A stretch of 27,523 nt of DNA from JBFLXN01 sp040755715 [NCBI: Candidatus Edwardsbacteria bacterium] (GCA_040755715.1 JBFLXN010000011.1:1-27523), one strand, 5' to 3'. Shown: positions 1 to 7,429, counted from the first letter of the stretch. The notes: generated from the sequence alone by a model not told the origin. A program made the numbers and translations.

Positions 1-1
1 G

Positions 2-103
2 GTCAGACAACGTAATCGTCAGAAAGCAACCGTTTCCTGGCAGTTTACAAAGAACATTGCTCGTAAGAAACTTAACAGGTTCTATTACAATATCAAAAAT
101 TAG
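2..103 (+). CDS. IS630-family transposase, C-terminal fragment (cut by window edge)
   Basis: Only the last 33 codons are inside the window, ending at TAG 101-103. The tail contains ATVSWQFT followed by ARKKLNRFY. This matches the usual IS630 transposase ending, where an (I/V)xWQFT strand is followed by a basic ARxKLxxxYP helix. The DDE catalytic residues would lie upstream of the window. The stop codon sits inside the terminal inverted repeat of the element (91-120), as is common when the transposase fills the whole insertion sequence. Seen: the reading frame and motif. Inferred: family membership, supported independently by the CTAG target site next to it. Confidence 0.6.
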   Translation, partial: VRQRNRQKATVSWQFTKNIARKKLNRFYYNIKN

Positions 104-120
104 TGTCACAAAGCACTAGT
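91..120 (+). repeat. Right terminal inverted repeat of the IS630-family element
   Basis: Read from 120 back to 91 on the minus strand, this matches the right terminus of the neighbouring MITE-like element (282 back to 253) at about 25 of 30 positions. It ends in the palindrome ACTAGT. IS630 elements insert at TA within CTAG, which fits. Confidence 0.6.
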
Positions 121-282
121 GGTCTGTCGCATAAATATTTGACAATCAGGGTGTCAAGAAAAAAAGACCTAAGGTCGAAATATGAGTAGCCCCGACCTTT
201 AGGTCGGGGCTATTAAAAAACAACTTATTTCCTAAAAATAAAGGCCTCATCCTGTCAAAAATTAATGCGACACAGCACTAGT
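115..282. mobile_element. MITE-like non-autonomous element, 168 bp, IS630-type termini
   Basis: The two ends are inverted copies of each other: 115-144 and the reverse complement of 253-282 agree at 26 of 30 positions, both starting with ACTAGTG and including TGTCGCAT and TTTGACA. There is no open reading frame inside. The centre holds a perfect 12-bp stem (187-198 with 201-212) with a two-base loop. Its left ACTAGT (115-120) is also the outer end of the upstream IS terminus, so the two elements lie end to end. The likely origin is an internal deletion derivative mobilised by the adjacent transposase. Confidence 0.65.
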
Positions 283-305
283 AACTGGCGAGTGAAACGA
301 GCGTG

Positions 306-398
306 GGAGAGGTGGCCGAGTTGGCCGAAGGCAGCCGCCTGCTAAGCGGTTATCCCTGTAAAAAGGGATCCTGGGTTCGAATCCCAGCCTCTCCGCCA
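306..398 (+). tRNA. tRNA-Ser(GCT)
   Basis: The acceptor stem GGAGAGG (306-312) pairs with CCTCTCC (388-394), followed by discriminator G395 and an encoded CCA. The anticodon loop CTGCTAA gives anticodon GCT at 341-343. A long variable arm (TATCCCTG..AAGGGAT) identifies a class II serine tRNA. The T-loop GGTTCGAATCC is canonical. The gene directly borders the defence island and is its probable integration site. Confidence 0.97.
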
Positions 399-464
399 AT
401 TTACACTTTTTGGATTTTGGCAGGAATTCTGGACAAGGTATGCCTCGCCCCTGCGGGGCTCGGC

Positions 465-599
465 ATTATATTTTAAGAGGATTTTCCAAGGATTTTTGAA
501 ATCAAGAATTAGTTTTTGCTCGGCGATTTGGAAGTTCGAACCAATCTTTTTTAGAAAATCACGGCTTCGCTCGTGATTTTCTTGCAAAGCGATAATTTT
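465..599 (-). pseudogene. Serine recombinase C-terminal remnant
   Basis: The minus-strand frame here reads RSRDFLKKIGSNFQIAEQKL followed by ILDFKNPWKIL. This resembles the C-terminal end of large serine recombinases common in environmental bacteria, which carry a (L/I)GSNxxxxxxKLxxxxKxP pattern. No catalytic or zinc-ribbon domain is present, and upstream the frame becomes non-homologous, so only a tail survives. It points toward tRNA-Ser, so the recombinase gene would have lain at the tRNA-proximal edge of the island. The frame runs on into the tRNA, which is not coding. Family assignment is from remembered motif similarity only and is moderately uncertain. Confidence 0.45.
553..582. repeat. 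11-bp perfect stem-loop upstream of the XRE gene
   Basis: Bases 553-563 and 572-582 are exact reverse complements (AGAAAATCACG and its partner) around the loop GCTTCGCT. There is no T-run after it on the plus strand, so it is not an obvious terminator in that direction. It may be an operator for the XRE protein encoded about 60 bases downstream, or debris inside the recombinase remnant. Confidence 0.5.
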
Positions 600-603
600 G
601 GCT

Positions 604-632
604 TGATTGGCTTGTTTTATGAAGTTTATCAT
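604..632 (+). promoter_or_regulatory. Possible weak sigma70 promoter for the island operon
   Basis: TTGATT (604-609) and TATCAT (627-632) are 17 bases apart. This would start transcription about 5 bases before the XRE start codon, giving an almost leaderless message. Both hexamers depart from consensus. Confidence 0.25.
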
Positions 633-643
633 GGTCAAAGGAA

Positions 644-850
644 ATGTCAACCATCGCAAAAAATATTAAAAAATACCGGGCAAAACTGGGCATATCTCAA
701 GACAAGTTGTCAAAACTTGCCGGTATTACTTTACACACAATCACTAAAATTGAATCAGGGGCTACGCCAGACCCAAGAGTTGAAACTGTCAAAAAAATAG
801 CAGACGCTTTAGGCGTTAGCATTGATGATTTAATTCACCCTGTGAAATAA
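644..850 (+). CDS. XRE-family helix-turn-helix regulator
   Basis: This 68-residue protein is essentially one Cro/C1-type DNA-binding domain. KYRAKLGISQDKLSKLAGIT forms helices 1-2 and LHTITKIESGATPDP the recognition helix and following turn. The end, VKKIADALGVSIDDLI, is the standard fifth helix. It is the first gene of a tight operon, with only 2 bases before the GIY-YIG gene. Proteins of this size often act as controller (C) proteins of restriction-modification systems or as antitoxin-like repressors. Autoregulation through the inverted repeat at 553-582 is inferred, not shown. The AAAGGA upstream is only 1-2 bases from ATG, too close for a good ribosome site. Confidence 0.9.
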   Translation: MSTIAKNIKKYRAKLGISQDKLSKLAGITLHTITKIESGATPDPRVETVKKIADALGVSIDDLIHPVK

Positions 851-852
851 AT

Positions 853-1107
853 ATGTTTTATATTTATGTTTTACAAAGTGAAAAAGATAAAAAGTTTTAT
901 ACTGGACTTACGAACAACTTAAAGAAAAGAATAGAGGAACATTGTTCAGGTATGGTCAGTTCAACAAAAGACAGGAGACCGTTAAAACTTGTTTATTATG
1001 AGGCTTGTTTAAATCAGCAAGATGCAATACATAGAGAAAAATACTTAAAGACAACTTACGGCAAACGATATATAAAAACTCGTTTAAGAAATTATTTCAC
1101 AGGGTAA
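853..1107 (+). CDS. Small GIY-YIG nuclease-domain protein
   Basis: At 84 residues this is a minimal GIY-YIG domain of the UPF0213/YhbQ type. YIYVLQS near residue 3 is the first strand motif, FYTGLTNNLKKRIEEH the second (YTG with the catalytic-region Arg), and AIHREKYLK carries the conserved Glu of the third. KLVYYEA is also typical. In this family it is a predicted DNA nuclease or repair factor; no partner domain is present to give specificity. It follows the XRE gene by 2 bases and precedes mod by 8, so it is probably co-transcribed with the restriction system. Its role in the system is unknown. Confidence 0.9.
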   Translation: MFYIYVLQSEKDKKFYTGLTNNLKKRIEEHCSGMVSSTKDRRPLKLVYYEACLNQQDAIHREKYLKTTYGKRYIKTRLRNYFTG

Positions 1108-1115
1108 ATAAAACT

Positions 1116-2729
1116 ATGGAAAATTTATTAGACAATTTAAAAACCTTACTTCAGAAAGATGAGCGCCTTGTGAGCGAAGGCGAACTTTTGAAGAATAAAA
1201 TTATTGAGCTTGCGATAAAGTTAGATGAGGACTTGATTAAACTTCTTTTGGCTGACAAGCAAATGAAGAAGGTGTTTTTTACAGAGATAGACAAGGCCAC
1301 GCTCTTTGATAAAGATAAATTTATTAAATTTGTTTCCAATAAGCAGTTTTTGCCAGATAGTTACACCGCATTCAAAAATAAAATTGGCTTGACCGAGGAT
1401 GATAAATTTATAAGCGAGAAAAAAGAAGTTGTGCTTTCCTGGCCATATAAAGATTGTGTTTTAGAAGGCGGGATGACCAAAGAGGACCAAAAACGAGATG
1501 AAATTTTCTGGAATGAAACTTTGGCGCCGGATGAAATCAGCCGTCTGTTTGACCCAAAAGTTTTTACCAACGCAAAACGAATTGATAAAAAAGGCGAACA
1601 TAAATTAGACAAATTCAAAATAGATGAAAATGGACATATCAAAGATAACATCATCATCAAGGGCAACAATCTCTTAGCCCTTCACTCTCTCAAAAAACGC
1701 TTCGCCGGAAGAGTAAAGATGATTTATATTGATCCGCCATTCAATACTGGAAACGATAGTTTTAATTATAATGATAGCTTCAATCATTCCTCATGGCTAA
1801 CATTTATGAAAAATAGGTTAGAAGCGACTAGAGATTTATTAGACGCCGATGGTAGTATTTTTGTACATTCAGATCACAATGAAGCTCACTATTTAAAAGT
1901 GTTGTTAGATGAAGTATTTGGACGTGATAGATTTATTAATGAAATAATTTGGGTTTATCACGGTCCGGGGTCTCCCTTAATGCGACAATTTAATAGAAAA
2001 CACGATAATATTTTTTGGTATTCGAAAATGGGAAAGTGGATTTTTAATTCAGATAAAATACGAATCCCGCTGGCAGGAAATTTAGGTGGTGGGTGGGAAG
2101 GATTAGACAAAAAAACAAGAAAAGAATATGCGAAAAAAGGTAAAATCCCAGAAGATTGGTGGGAATTCGCAGTTGCAGCACGATTGAAAGTTGATTTGGA
2201 AAAAAGGACGGGCTATTTGACAGAAAAACCTTATAAACTTATGGAAAGAATTATAGAAACAGCTTCTAATGCAGGCGATATAGTTCTATATTTTTTTGCA
2301 GGTAGTGGTACTACTGGCTATGTAGCACAGAAGCTCGGTCGACAATTTATTTTAGTTGAGCAATTAGACAATACACAGAAAATATTACAAGAACGAATGC
2401 GAAAAAACGGTGATTTTGTTTATTTAGAGTTAATGAAATGGAATGAAAATTTTGTTGGCGAGATAAAGAAAGCGAAGACAAGCAAAGAATTGCAGAAATT
2501 ATGGGAGACGATGAAAGAAAAAGCATTTTTGAGTTATAAACTTGACATAAAAGCGGTAGATGAGAAGGCCAAAGATTTTGCGGATTTATCGCTTGAAAAC
2601 CAAAAAAGATTTTTGCTTGAGTGTTTAGATAAAAATCATCTTTATATCAATTATAGCGAGATTGATGATAGAGAATATGGGGTAAGCGAGGAGGATAAAA
2701 AATTGAATAGGGATTTTTATGGAACTTGA
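1116..2729 (+). CDS. mod: Type III restriction-modification system methyltransferase subunit (Mod)
   Basis: This 537-residue DNA methyltransferase transfers a methyl group from S-adenosylmethionine to adenine (N6) in the system's recognition site and supplies specificity to the Res-Mod complex. The catalytic motif IV, MIYIDPPFNTG, is at about residue 203-213, and the AdoMet-binding motif FAGSGTTG at about 394-401. This order (catalytic before AdoMet-binding) is the beta class typical of Mod. Residues 220-390 between them form the target recognition region. The N-terminal 180 residues are mixed helical and carry the conserved KGNNLLAL just before the catalytic domain. The C-terminus, ending in LNRDFYGT, looks complete. 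No simple-sequence tract suggesting phase variation is visible in the gene. Confidence 0.95.
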   Translation: MENLLDNLKTLLQKDERLVSEGELLKNKIIELAIKLDEDLIKLLLADKQMKKVFFTEIDKATLFDKDKFIKFVSNKQFLPDSYTAFKNKIGLTEDDKFISEKKEVVLSWPYKDCVLEGGMTKEDQKRDEIFWNETLAPDEISRLFDPKVFTNAKRIDKKGEHKLDKFKIDENGHIKDNIIIKGNNLLALHSLKKRFAGRVKMIYIDPPFNTGNDSFNYNDSFNHSSWLTFMKNRLEATRDLLDADGSIFVHSDHNEAHYLKVLLDEVFGRDRFINEIIWVYHGPGSPLMRQFNRKHDNIFWYSKMGKWIFNSDKIRIPLAGNLGGGWEGLDKKTRKEYAKKGKIPEDWWEFAVAARLKVDLEKRTGYLTEKPYKLMERIIETASNAGDIVLYFFAGSGTTGYVAQKLGRQFILVEQLDNTQKILQERMRKNGDFVYLELMKWNENFVGEIKKAKTSKELQKLWETMKEKAFLSYKLDIKAVDEKAKDFADLSLENQKRFLLECLDKNHLYINYSEIDDREYGVSEEDKKLNRDFYGT

Positions 2730-2755
2730 AATATGAACATGACTTATTTCAAGTT
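2723..2755. promoter_or_regulatory. 10-bp perfect stem-loop over the mod stop codon
   Basis: AACTTGAAAT (2723-2732) and its exact reverse complement (2746-2755) enclose a 13-base loop. The left arm contains the mod stop codon (2727-2729). No T-run follows, so it could be an attenuator, an RNA-processing site or a protein-binding site that separates mod expression from the RhuM-Doc and res genes. Confidence 0.45.
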
Positions 2756-2780
2756 TCGGCAATAGGTTGAAATATAACTT

Positions 2781-3776
2781 ATGGTAAAAAAAGAATTCAA
2801 AAAAGGCGAAATAGCGATTTACAAATCTCCGGCAGGGCCGGAAATTCAGGTTAAACTGGAAAAAGACACGGTTTGGCTTGATGCTCATTTAATAGCAAAA
2901 CTTTTTGATGTTAATCGTCCGGCAATAGTCAAACATATTAATAATATTTATAAAACGAGAGAACTTGATAAAAAACCAACCTGTTCCATTTTGGAACAGG
3001 TTGCCGCTGACGGGAAAATAAGAAGAATGAACCTCTACAATTTAGATATGATTATTTCTGTCGGCTATCGCGTAAATTCTAAACGCGCCACGCAATTTAG
3101 AATTTGGGCAACAAAAACCCTTAAAGAACATCTGATTAAAGGTTATACAATTAACGAAAGACGACTTTTGCAGGCACAAAATCAATTAAAAGAACTGCAA
3201 GGCACCATAGATTTTTTACAAGAAAAATCAAAGCATGAGCTTTTGGCAGGTCAGGAACAGGGAATATTAAACCTTCTTGGCAGTTATTCCAGAACTTTAA
3301 CATTACTTGAGCAGTATGATAAAAGCAAAGTTCCACTTATTAAGAAAGAAAAAGGTAAATTTATTCTTGAACATGATGAAGCAAGAGAAGTAATCCAAGA
3401 AGTTAAAAAAGAACTGATTGCCAAAAAAGAAGCAAGCGAACTTTTTGGTCAAGAAGTGGGAAAAAATTTTGAGGGAATTATTAAAGGACTTTATCAAACA
3501 TTTGGCAAAAAGGAATTATATTCTTCTTTAGAGGAAAAAGCAGCACATCTTTTATATTTTACGATTAAAGACCACCCGTTTGTGGATGGCAATAAACGCA
3601 TTGCCTCATTTTTATTTGTTTATTTTTTAGATAGAAATAATTATCTCTATCGTTCATCTGGAGAAAAGAAGATAAATGATAATGCTTTAACAGCCTTATC
3701 TCTTTTAATTGCTGTTAGCGACCCAAAGGATAAAGACATTTTAATAAAAATTACTACTAATCTTTTAAGCGAATAA
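2781..3776 (+). CDS. RhuM-domain / Doc-like Fic fusion protein
   Basis: The 331-residue protein has two parts. Residues about 10-130 match the virulence RhuM family: WLDAHLIAKLFDVNRPAIVK, HINNIYKTREL, then the NLDMIISVGYRVNSKRATQF box and a RIWAT..LKEHLIKGY end. A helical linker follows, with a Fic/DOC domain at about 210-331. The Fic motif is HPFVDGNKR at 265-273. Classical AMP-transferring Fic proteins have HPFxxGNGRxxR. Here the second Gly is Lys and the second Arg is Ser, as in Doc, the phage P1 toxin that phosphorylates EF-Tu. Canonical AMPylation is therefore unlikely and Doc-like phosphotransfer is the better guess. It lies between mod and res, 2 bases before res. No separate Phd-type antitoxin gene is next to it. 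Confidence 0.85.
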   Translation: MVKKEFKKGEIAIYKSPAGPEIQVKLEKDTVWLDAHLIAKLFDVNRPAIVKHINNIYKTRELDKKPTCSILEQVAADGKIRRMNLYNLDMIISVGYRVNSKRATQFRIWATKTLKEHLIKGYTINERRLLQAQNQLKELQGTIDFLQEKSKHELLAGQEQGILNLLGSYSRTLTLLEQYDKSKVPLIKKEKGKFILEHDEAREVIQEVKKELIAKKEASELFGQEVGKNFEGIIKGLYQTFGKKELYSSLEEKAAHLLYFTIKDHPFVDGNKRIASFLFVYFLDRNNYLYRSSGEKKINDNALTALSLLIAVSDPKDKDILIKITTNLLSE

Positions 3777-3778
3777 CC

Positions 3779-6382
3779 ATGCTCTACGAAACTTTTAATT
3801 CACTAAAAGAAGCGCACGGAGAGGATTATTTTATCTCTCGCCTCGATGACGAGATAGTCCGGAATTTGAATCCGAAGTTTGAGTTGCGCGAGTATCAGAA
3901 AGAGGCGTTGGGCCGATTTGATTTTTATTTTAGCGAATTTCAAAAAAGAAAATTTCCAGCACAACTGCTTTTTCATATGGCAACCGGTTCTGGCAAAACA
4001 CTGGTTATGGCTGCCAATATTTTACAACTTTACAAGCAGGGTTATCGCAACTTCATCTTTTTTGTGAACAGCGTAAATATTATTGAAAAAACAAAAGACA
4101 ACTTTCTGAATCCTTTATCTTTTAAATATCTTTTTGCTCCAAAAATTAAATTCGGCGAGAAAGAGGTTTTTGTTAAAGAAGTTCAAAACTTTGAGGGGGC
4201 AAGCACAGAAGATATAAATATTCTTTTTACAACCATTCAGGGTCTGCATACCCGCTTGAATTATCCGCGGGAAAACGCTCTAACTTACGGAGATTTTACT
4301 GATAAGCAAATTGTTTTAATTTCTGACGAAGCACATCACTTACAAACAATAACAAAGAAAAGCAAAGAAGAAACTGAGTTGGAAAGAAGCTGGGAATGGA
4401 CGGTTGAGAGAATTTTCAAGAGCAATATTAAAAACATTTTATTGGAATTTACCGCAACGATTGATTTGGGCAACCAAAACATCCGGCAGAAATACGAAGA
4501 CAAGATTATTTTTCAATACGATTTGAAACAATTCAGGTTAGATAAATTCTCAAAAGAAATAGAAGTATTGCAAGCGGATTTGGAACCAGTTGAAAGAGCT
4601 TTGCAAGCGGTAATTTTAAGCCAATATCGCAGAAAAATTGCCGAGAAAAATAAGTTGTATTTAAAACCGGTGCTCCTTCTAAAATCTAAGAGTATTAAAG
4701 AATCGAAAGAAAATTACGAGGGATTTTTGGCAAAAATAAAAAATTTAACAACTCGAGATATCCAAGAGATAAGTTCGCGAACAAAAGGGACGGACTTGGA
4801 AAAGGCATTTAACTATTTTCAAAAAGAGAATATAACTTTTGAAAATTTAACCAGAGAACTGCAAGAGGATTTTTCCGAAGAAAAAGTTATGCTTTTGGAC
4901 TCAGAGAACATTGATGAAGAAAAGCAATTAAAACTTAATTCATTAGAGAATAGAAACAACGAAATAAGAGGTATTTTTGCCGTTAATATGCTTAATGAAG
5001 GATGGGATGTATTGAATTTGTTTGATATTGTTAGATTATATGATACACGAGACGGTGAATATGTACGCGGAAAATATAAACCCGGCAATACGACAATGGG
5101 CGAAGCACAACTTATTGGCAGGGGAGCAAGATATTTTCCGTTTCAATTAGAAGAAACAGAAGACAAATATAAAAGAAAGTTTGATGAAGACATCGAAAGT
5201 GAATTGCGAATTGTAGAGACATTACATTATCACAGCGCACATAATCCCAAATATATTGATGAGATAAAGAGCGCTCTTACAGAAATGGGAATTATACCGG
5301 AAAAACATGTTCAGATAGACTTATTTATTAAGGATTCTTTTAAAAAGACTGACTTTTGGAAAAATGGAGTAGTCTTCATAAATGATAGGGTGCTAAATCC
5401 AAGGACAGAGATTTTTAGTTTAGATGATGCAAGAATTGAGCGTATTTACTCATATAAGCTGAGAACTGGCGAACTCAGAGAAGATGTAATTTTAGAGGGA
5501 GAGAGGAAATTAAGACCTACAAAAGATGTAGTGCAGAGTAAGACGAAATATAAACTTTCTGACTTTGGAGAAAATATAATCAGGGGCGCATTAGATAAAT
5601 TTGAGTTCTATAAATTTGAAACATTAAAAAAATATTTCCCCCACATCAATTCGGTTAGAGAATTTGTTTCCTCTGCTAATTATTTGGGCGGAGTCGAGAT
5701 AGAAATTTCAGGTCCAAAGGACAAGTTGACCAAATTAACGCCAATTGAGAAATTGAGGGTAGCTTTATTTGTTGTTAGAAATATATCGGAGAAAGCAAAA
5801 ACCAACACTTCAGAATTTGTGGGAACCAATCTATTTAAAGCCAGAATGCTGCATCAGGTTTTTAAAGATAAGAAAATTAAGATAGATATTGACGAAGTTA
5901 AAAATAGAGAATTGAAGGATGTTAATTTGGCTGAGAAAGATTGGTATGCCCAGAATGAATTTTACGGCACAGAGGAAGAACAAAAATTTATCAGTTTTAT
6001 TGATGGATTCATAGAAAGGCTAAGACAAAGATATTCGGATATAGCACTACTTCGTAATGAAAAATTTTTTCAGGTATTTGATTTTAATGAAGGAAGACCA
6101 TTTGAACCAGACTTCATAATGATTTTAAAGAAAAGAAATAAAGTCATTAGCATCTACCAGATTTTTATTGAACCCAAAGGAGATCAATTTAAAGATAAAC
6201 AAGGTAAATTTAAAGATTCTAAAGAAGGCTGGAAGGAAGATTTCTTGCTTGAATTAGAAAACAAGGCAGAAACAGATTTGAAATTAGAAAACAAATATTT
6301 TAAACTAATAGGGTTGCCGTTTTATAACGAGAAATTGAAGAAAGAATTTGAGGAAGCTTTAGAAAATAAAACACTTTCATAA
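3779..6382 (+). CDS. res: Type III restriction endonuclease subunit (Res)
   Basis: The 867-residue translocating nuclease partners Mod. The superfamily 2 motor is at the N-terminus: Walker A ATGSGKT at 68-74, Walker B DEAHH at 183-187, and motif III EFTATID near 224. Motif VI is the IGRGARYFPF box near 450. The nuclease domain is C-terminal, of the PD-(D/E)xK type: D778 in FEPDFIMIL, with E798 and K800 in IEPKGD. All catalytic parts are present, so cleavage should be functional. The start follows the RhuM-Doc stop by 2 bases, indicating translational coupling. The length is slightly below that of EcoP-type Res proteins, as in many environmental homologues. Base composition is visibly more AT-rich than in the later housekeeping genes, consistent with acquisition. 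Confidence 0.96.
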   Translation: MLYETFNSLKEAHGEDYFISRLDDEIVRNLNPKFELREYQKEALGRFDFYFSEFQKRKFPAQLLFHMATGSGKTLVMAANILQLYKQGYRNFIFFVNSVNIIEKTKDNFLNPLSFKYLFAPKIKFGEKEVFVKEVQNFEGASTEDINILFTTIQGLHTRLNYPRENALTYGDFTDKQIVLISDEAHHLQTITKKSKEETELERSWEWTVERIFKSNIKNILLEFTATIDLGNQNIRQKYEDKIIFQYDLKQFRLDKFSKEIEVLQADLEPVERALQAVILSQYRRKIAEKNKLYLKPVLLLKSKSIKESKENYEGFLAKIKNLTTRDIQEISSRTKGTDLEKAFNYFQKENITFENLTRELQEDFSEEKVMLLDSENIDEEKQLKLNSLENRNNEIRGIFAVNMLNEGWDVLNLFDIVRLYDTRDGEYVRGKYKPGNTTMGEAQLIGRGARYFPFQLEETEDKYKRKFDEDIESELRIVETLHYHSAHNPKYIDEIKSALTEMGIIPEKHVQIDLFIKDSFKKTDFWKNGVVFINDRVLNPRTEIFSLDDARIERIYSYKLRTGELREDVILEGERKLRPTKDVVQSKTKYKLSDFGENIIRGALDKFEFYKFETLKKYFPHINSVREFVSSANYLGGVEIEISGPKDKLTKLTPIEKLRVALFVVRNISEKAKTNTSEFVGTNLFKARMLHQVFKDKKIKIDIDEVKNRELKDVNLAEKDWYAQNEFYGTEEEQKFISFIDGFIERLRQRYSDIALLRNEKFFQVFDFNEGRPFEPDFIMILKKRNKVISIYQIFIEPKGDQFKDKQGKFKDSKEGWKEDFLLELENKAETDLKLENKYFKLIGLPFYNEKLKKEFEEALENKTLS

Positions 6383-6742
6383 ATTATGGACTCCATTCAT
6401 TTTTATTCTTTAGCCCGTCGCCTTCGGAAAAATTTTTTGGCAAAGCCAAAGAACAGGCAGGCAAAAAGAAAAGGGGGTCTGGTCGGGATTATTCAAAGAA
6501 AGTTCGGACATCGTCCAAAAGACACCGTTTACCCTCGGTCGTCCCGATTTATCGGGATGGGCGAGACCCTCACTCGTTGAGAGCCTTCACCCGGAGGCTG
6601 ATCCACCTTTAGCGGATAAGAACTATGGTGGGGAAAAATCTGCGATATTGCGGGGGAGATGTCATAATGAAGAGCCAAATGGAACGCCTAATGGCATGAA
6701 AATTTATGACTAACCCTCCGTTCGGCAGCACTAACAATTTCC
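6383..6742. other. Gene-free stretch with a GC-richer structured segment
   Basis: No convincing gene is seen. An open frame at 6386-6580 has low-complexity basic residues and no recognisable motif. From about 6470 to 6660 the sequence is richer in G and C than the island before it and contains several short stems: CCCGAT/ATCGGG (6543-6548 with 6551-6556), AGCCT/AGGCT (6582-6586 with 6595-6599) and CCACC/GGTGG (6603-6607 with 6627-6631). It could be the right edge of the island, an unrecognised structured RNA or debris. No copy of the 3' end of tRNA-Ser, which would mark the other attachment site, was found here. Confidence 0.4.
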
Positions 6743-6772
6743 TTGACATTTTTACTAAGAAATGAATATAAT
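6743..6772 (+). promoter_or_regulatory. Sigma70-like promoter for tRNA-Lys
   Basis: TTGACA (6743-6748) and TATAAT (6767-6772) are both perfect consensus hexamers 18 bases apart. The tRNA begins 10 bases after the -10 box, an appropriate start distance for a stable RNA gene. Confidence 0.85.
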
Positions 6773-6781
6773 ATAAACTCC

Positions 6782-6857
6782 GGGCCAGTAGCTCAGTCGG
6801 TAGAGCACCGCCCTTTTAAGGCGGGGGTCTTGGGTTCGATCCCCAACTGGCTCACCA
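6782..6857 (+). tRNA. tRNA-Lys(TTT)
   Basis: The acceptor GGGCCAG (6782-6788) pairs with CTGGCTC (6847-6853) with one G-U pair, then discriminator A and encoded CCA. The anticodon stem CCGCC/GGCGG holds loop CTTTTAA with anticodon TTT at 6815-6817. The T-loop GGTTCGATCC is canonical. Confidence 0.97.
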
Positions 6858-6911
6858 TAAACGCTGGACGCTAAAAGCGTGAAGCGTCAAAAGAAAAAAG
6901 GAGAGAAGAAT

Positions 6912-7424
6912 ATGCCGCCAGAAGAACTCTTGAAAGAGGTCAGAATTTTTAAATATCTCACTCCAGGGGAGAGAGAAATAGTTGCCAAAAAACTAATCAA
7001 AAAGAGCTTTGCCAAGGGAACAGTCATCTTTGAAGAGAAATCCCCAGGCGACGAAATGTTCTTGATTACCGATGGGGTAGCCGAAGTCTCTATTGCCCGC
7101 AATGACGCACGACTGGTCTTGGCTGAATTAGGTAAAGGACTCTTCTTTGGCGAAATGGCTTTGTTGACGGAAAAAGTTCGCTCCGCTACAGTCACCGCCA
7201 TGATTGATTGTGAAGTCTTTGTCCTAAAAAGAAATGATTTTCAGGAATTAGTTAAAGAATATCCCCAATTGGCGTGTGGTCTACTTTTAGCTCTATCCGA
7301 AGTTCTCTGTGACCGCATTCTGGCTACCAATGAAAATCTTGAGACCTACTTCTTGATTAATCGGGCGATTGTTGACAACGAACAGTTCCGTCAGCTCTAT
7401 ATTCACAGCCAGACCAAGAGTTGA
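6912..7424 (+). CDS. Cyclic nucleotide-binding domain protein, no output domain
   Basis: The 170-residue protein is a single CRP-type sensor fold. The beta-barrel spans about residues 10-125 and includes the phosphate-binding cassette FGEMALLTEKVRSATVTA. That cassette has the Glu and the R-x-A expected to contact the cyclic nucleotide ribose phosphate. There is no C-terminal helix-turn-helix, so it is not a CRP-type transcription factor; it may bind a partner or act as an allosteric subunit. ATG 6912 is preferred to the upstream GTG at 6879, because AGGAG (6899-6903) sits 8 bases before it and the GTG would add a basic stretch outside the family. It stands alone between tRNA genes. Confidence 0.85.
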   Translation: MPPEELLKEVRIFKYLTPGEREIVAKKLIKKSFAKGTVIFEEKSPGDEMFLITDGVAEVSIARNDARLVLAELGKGLFFGEMALLTEKVRSATVTAMIDCEVFVLKRNDFQELVKEYPQLACGLLLALSEVLCDRILATNENLETYFLINRAIVDNEQFRQLYIHSQTKS

Positions 7425-7429
7425 GCTAC

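Noticed and set aside
342-659. Minus-strand 105-residue frame as an intact gene
   Set aside because: Its last part is read through tRNA-Ser and its first part overlaps the XRE region; only the middle resembles a protein, a recombinase tail, so it is listed as a remnant.
573-800. Plus-strand 75-residue frame overlapping the XRE gene
   Set aside because: It is the out-of-frame shadow of the XRE gene, with no motif.
6386-6580. 64-residue frame after res
   Set aside because: Basic low-complexity translation, no ribosome site, no family; two other frames through the same DNA are just as open.
6400-6780. Second attachment site (copy of the tRNA-Ser 3' end) at the right side of the island
   Set aside because: No match to GGTTCGAATCCCAGCC was found there by eye; the right border remains undefined.
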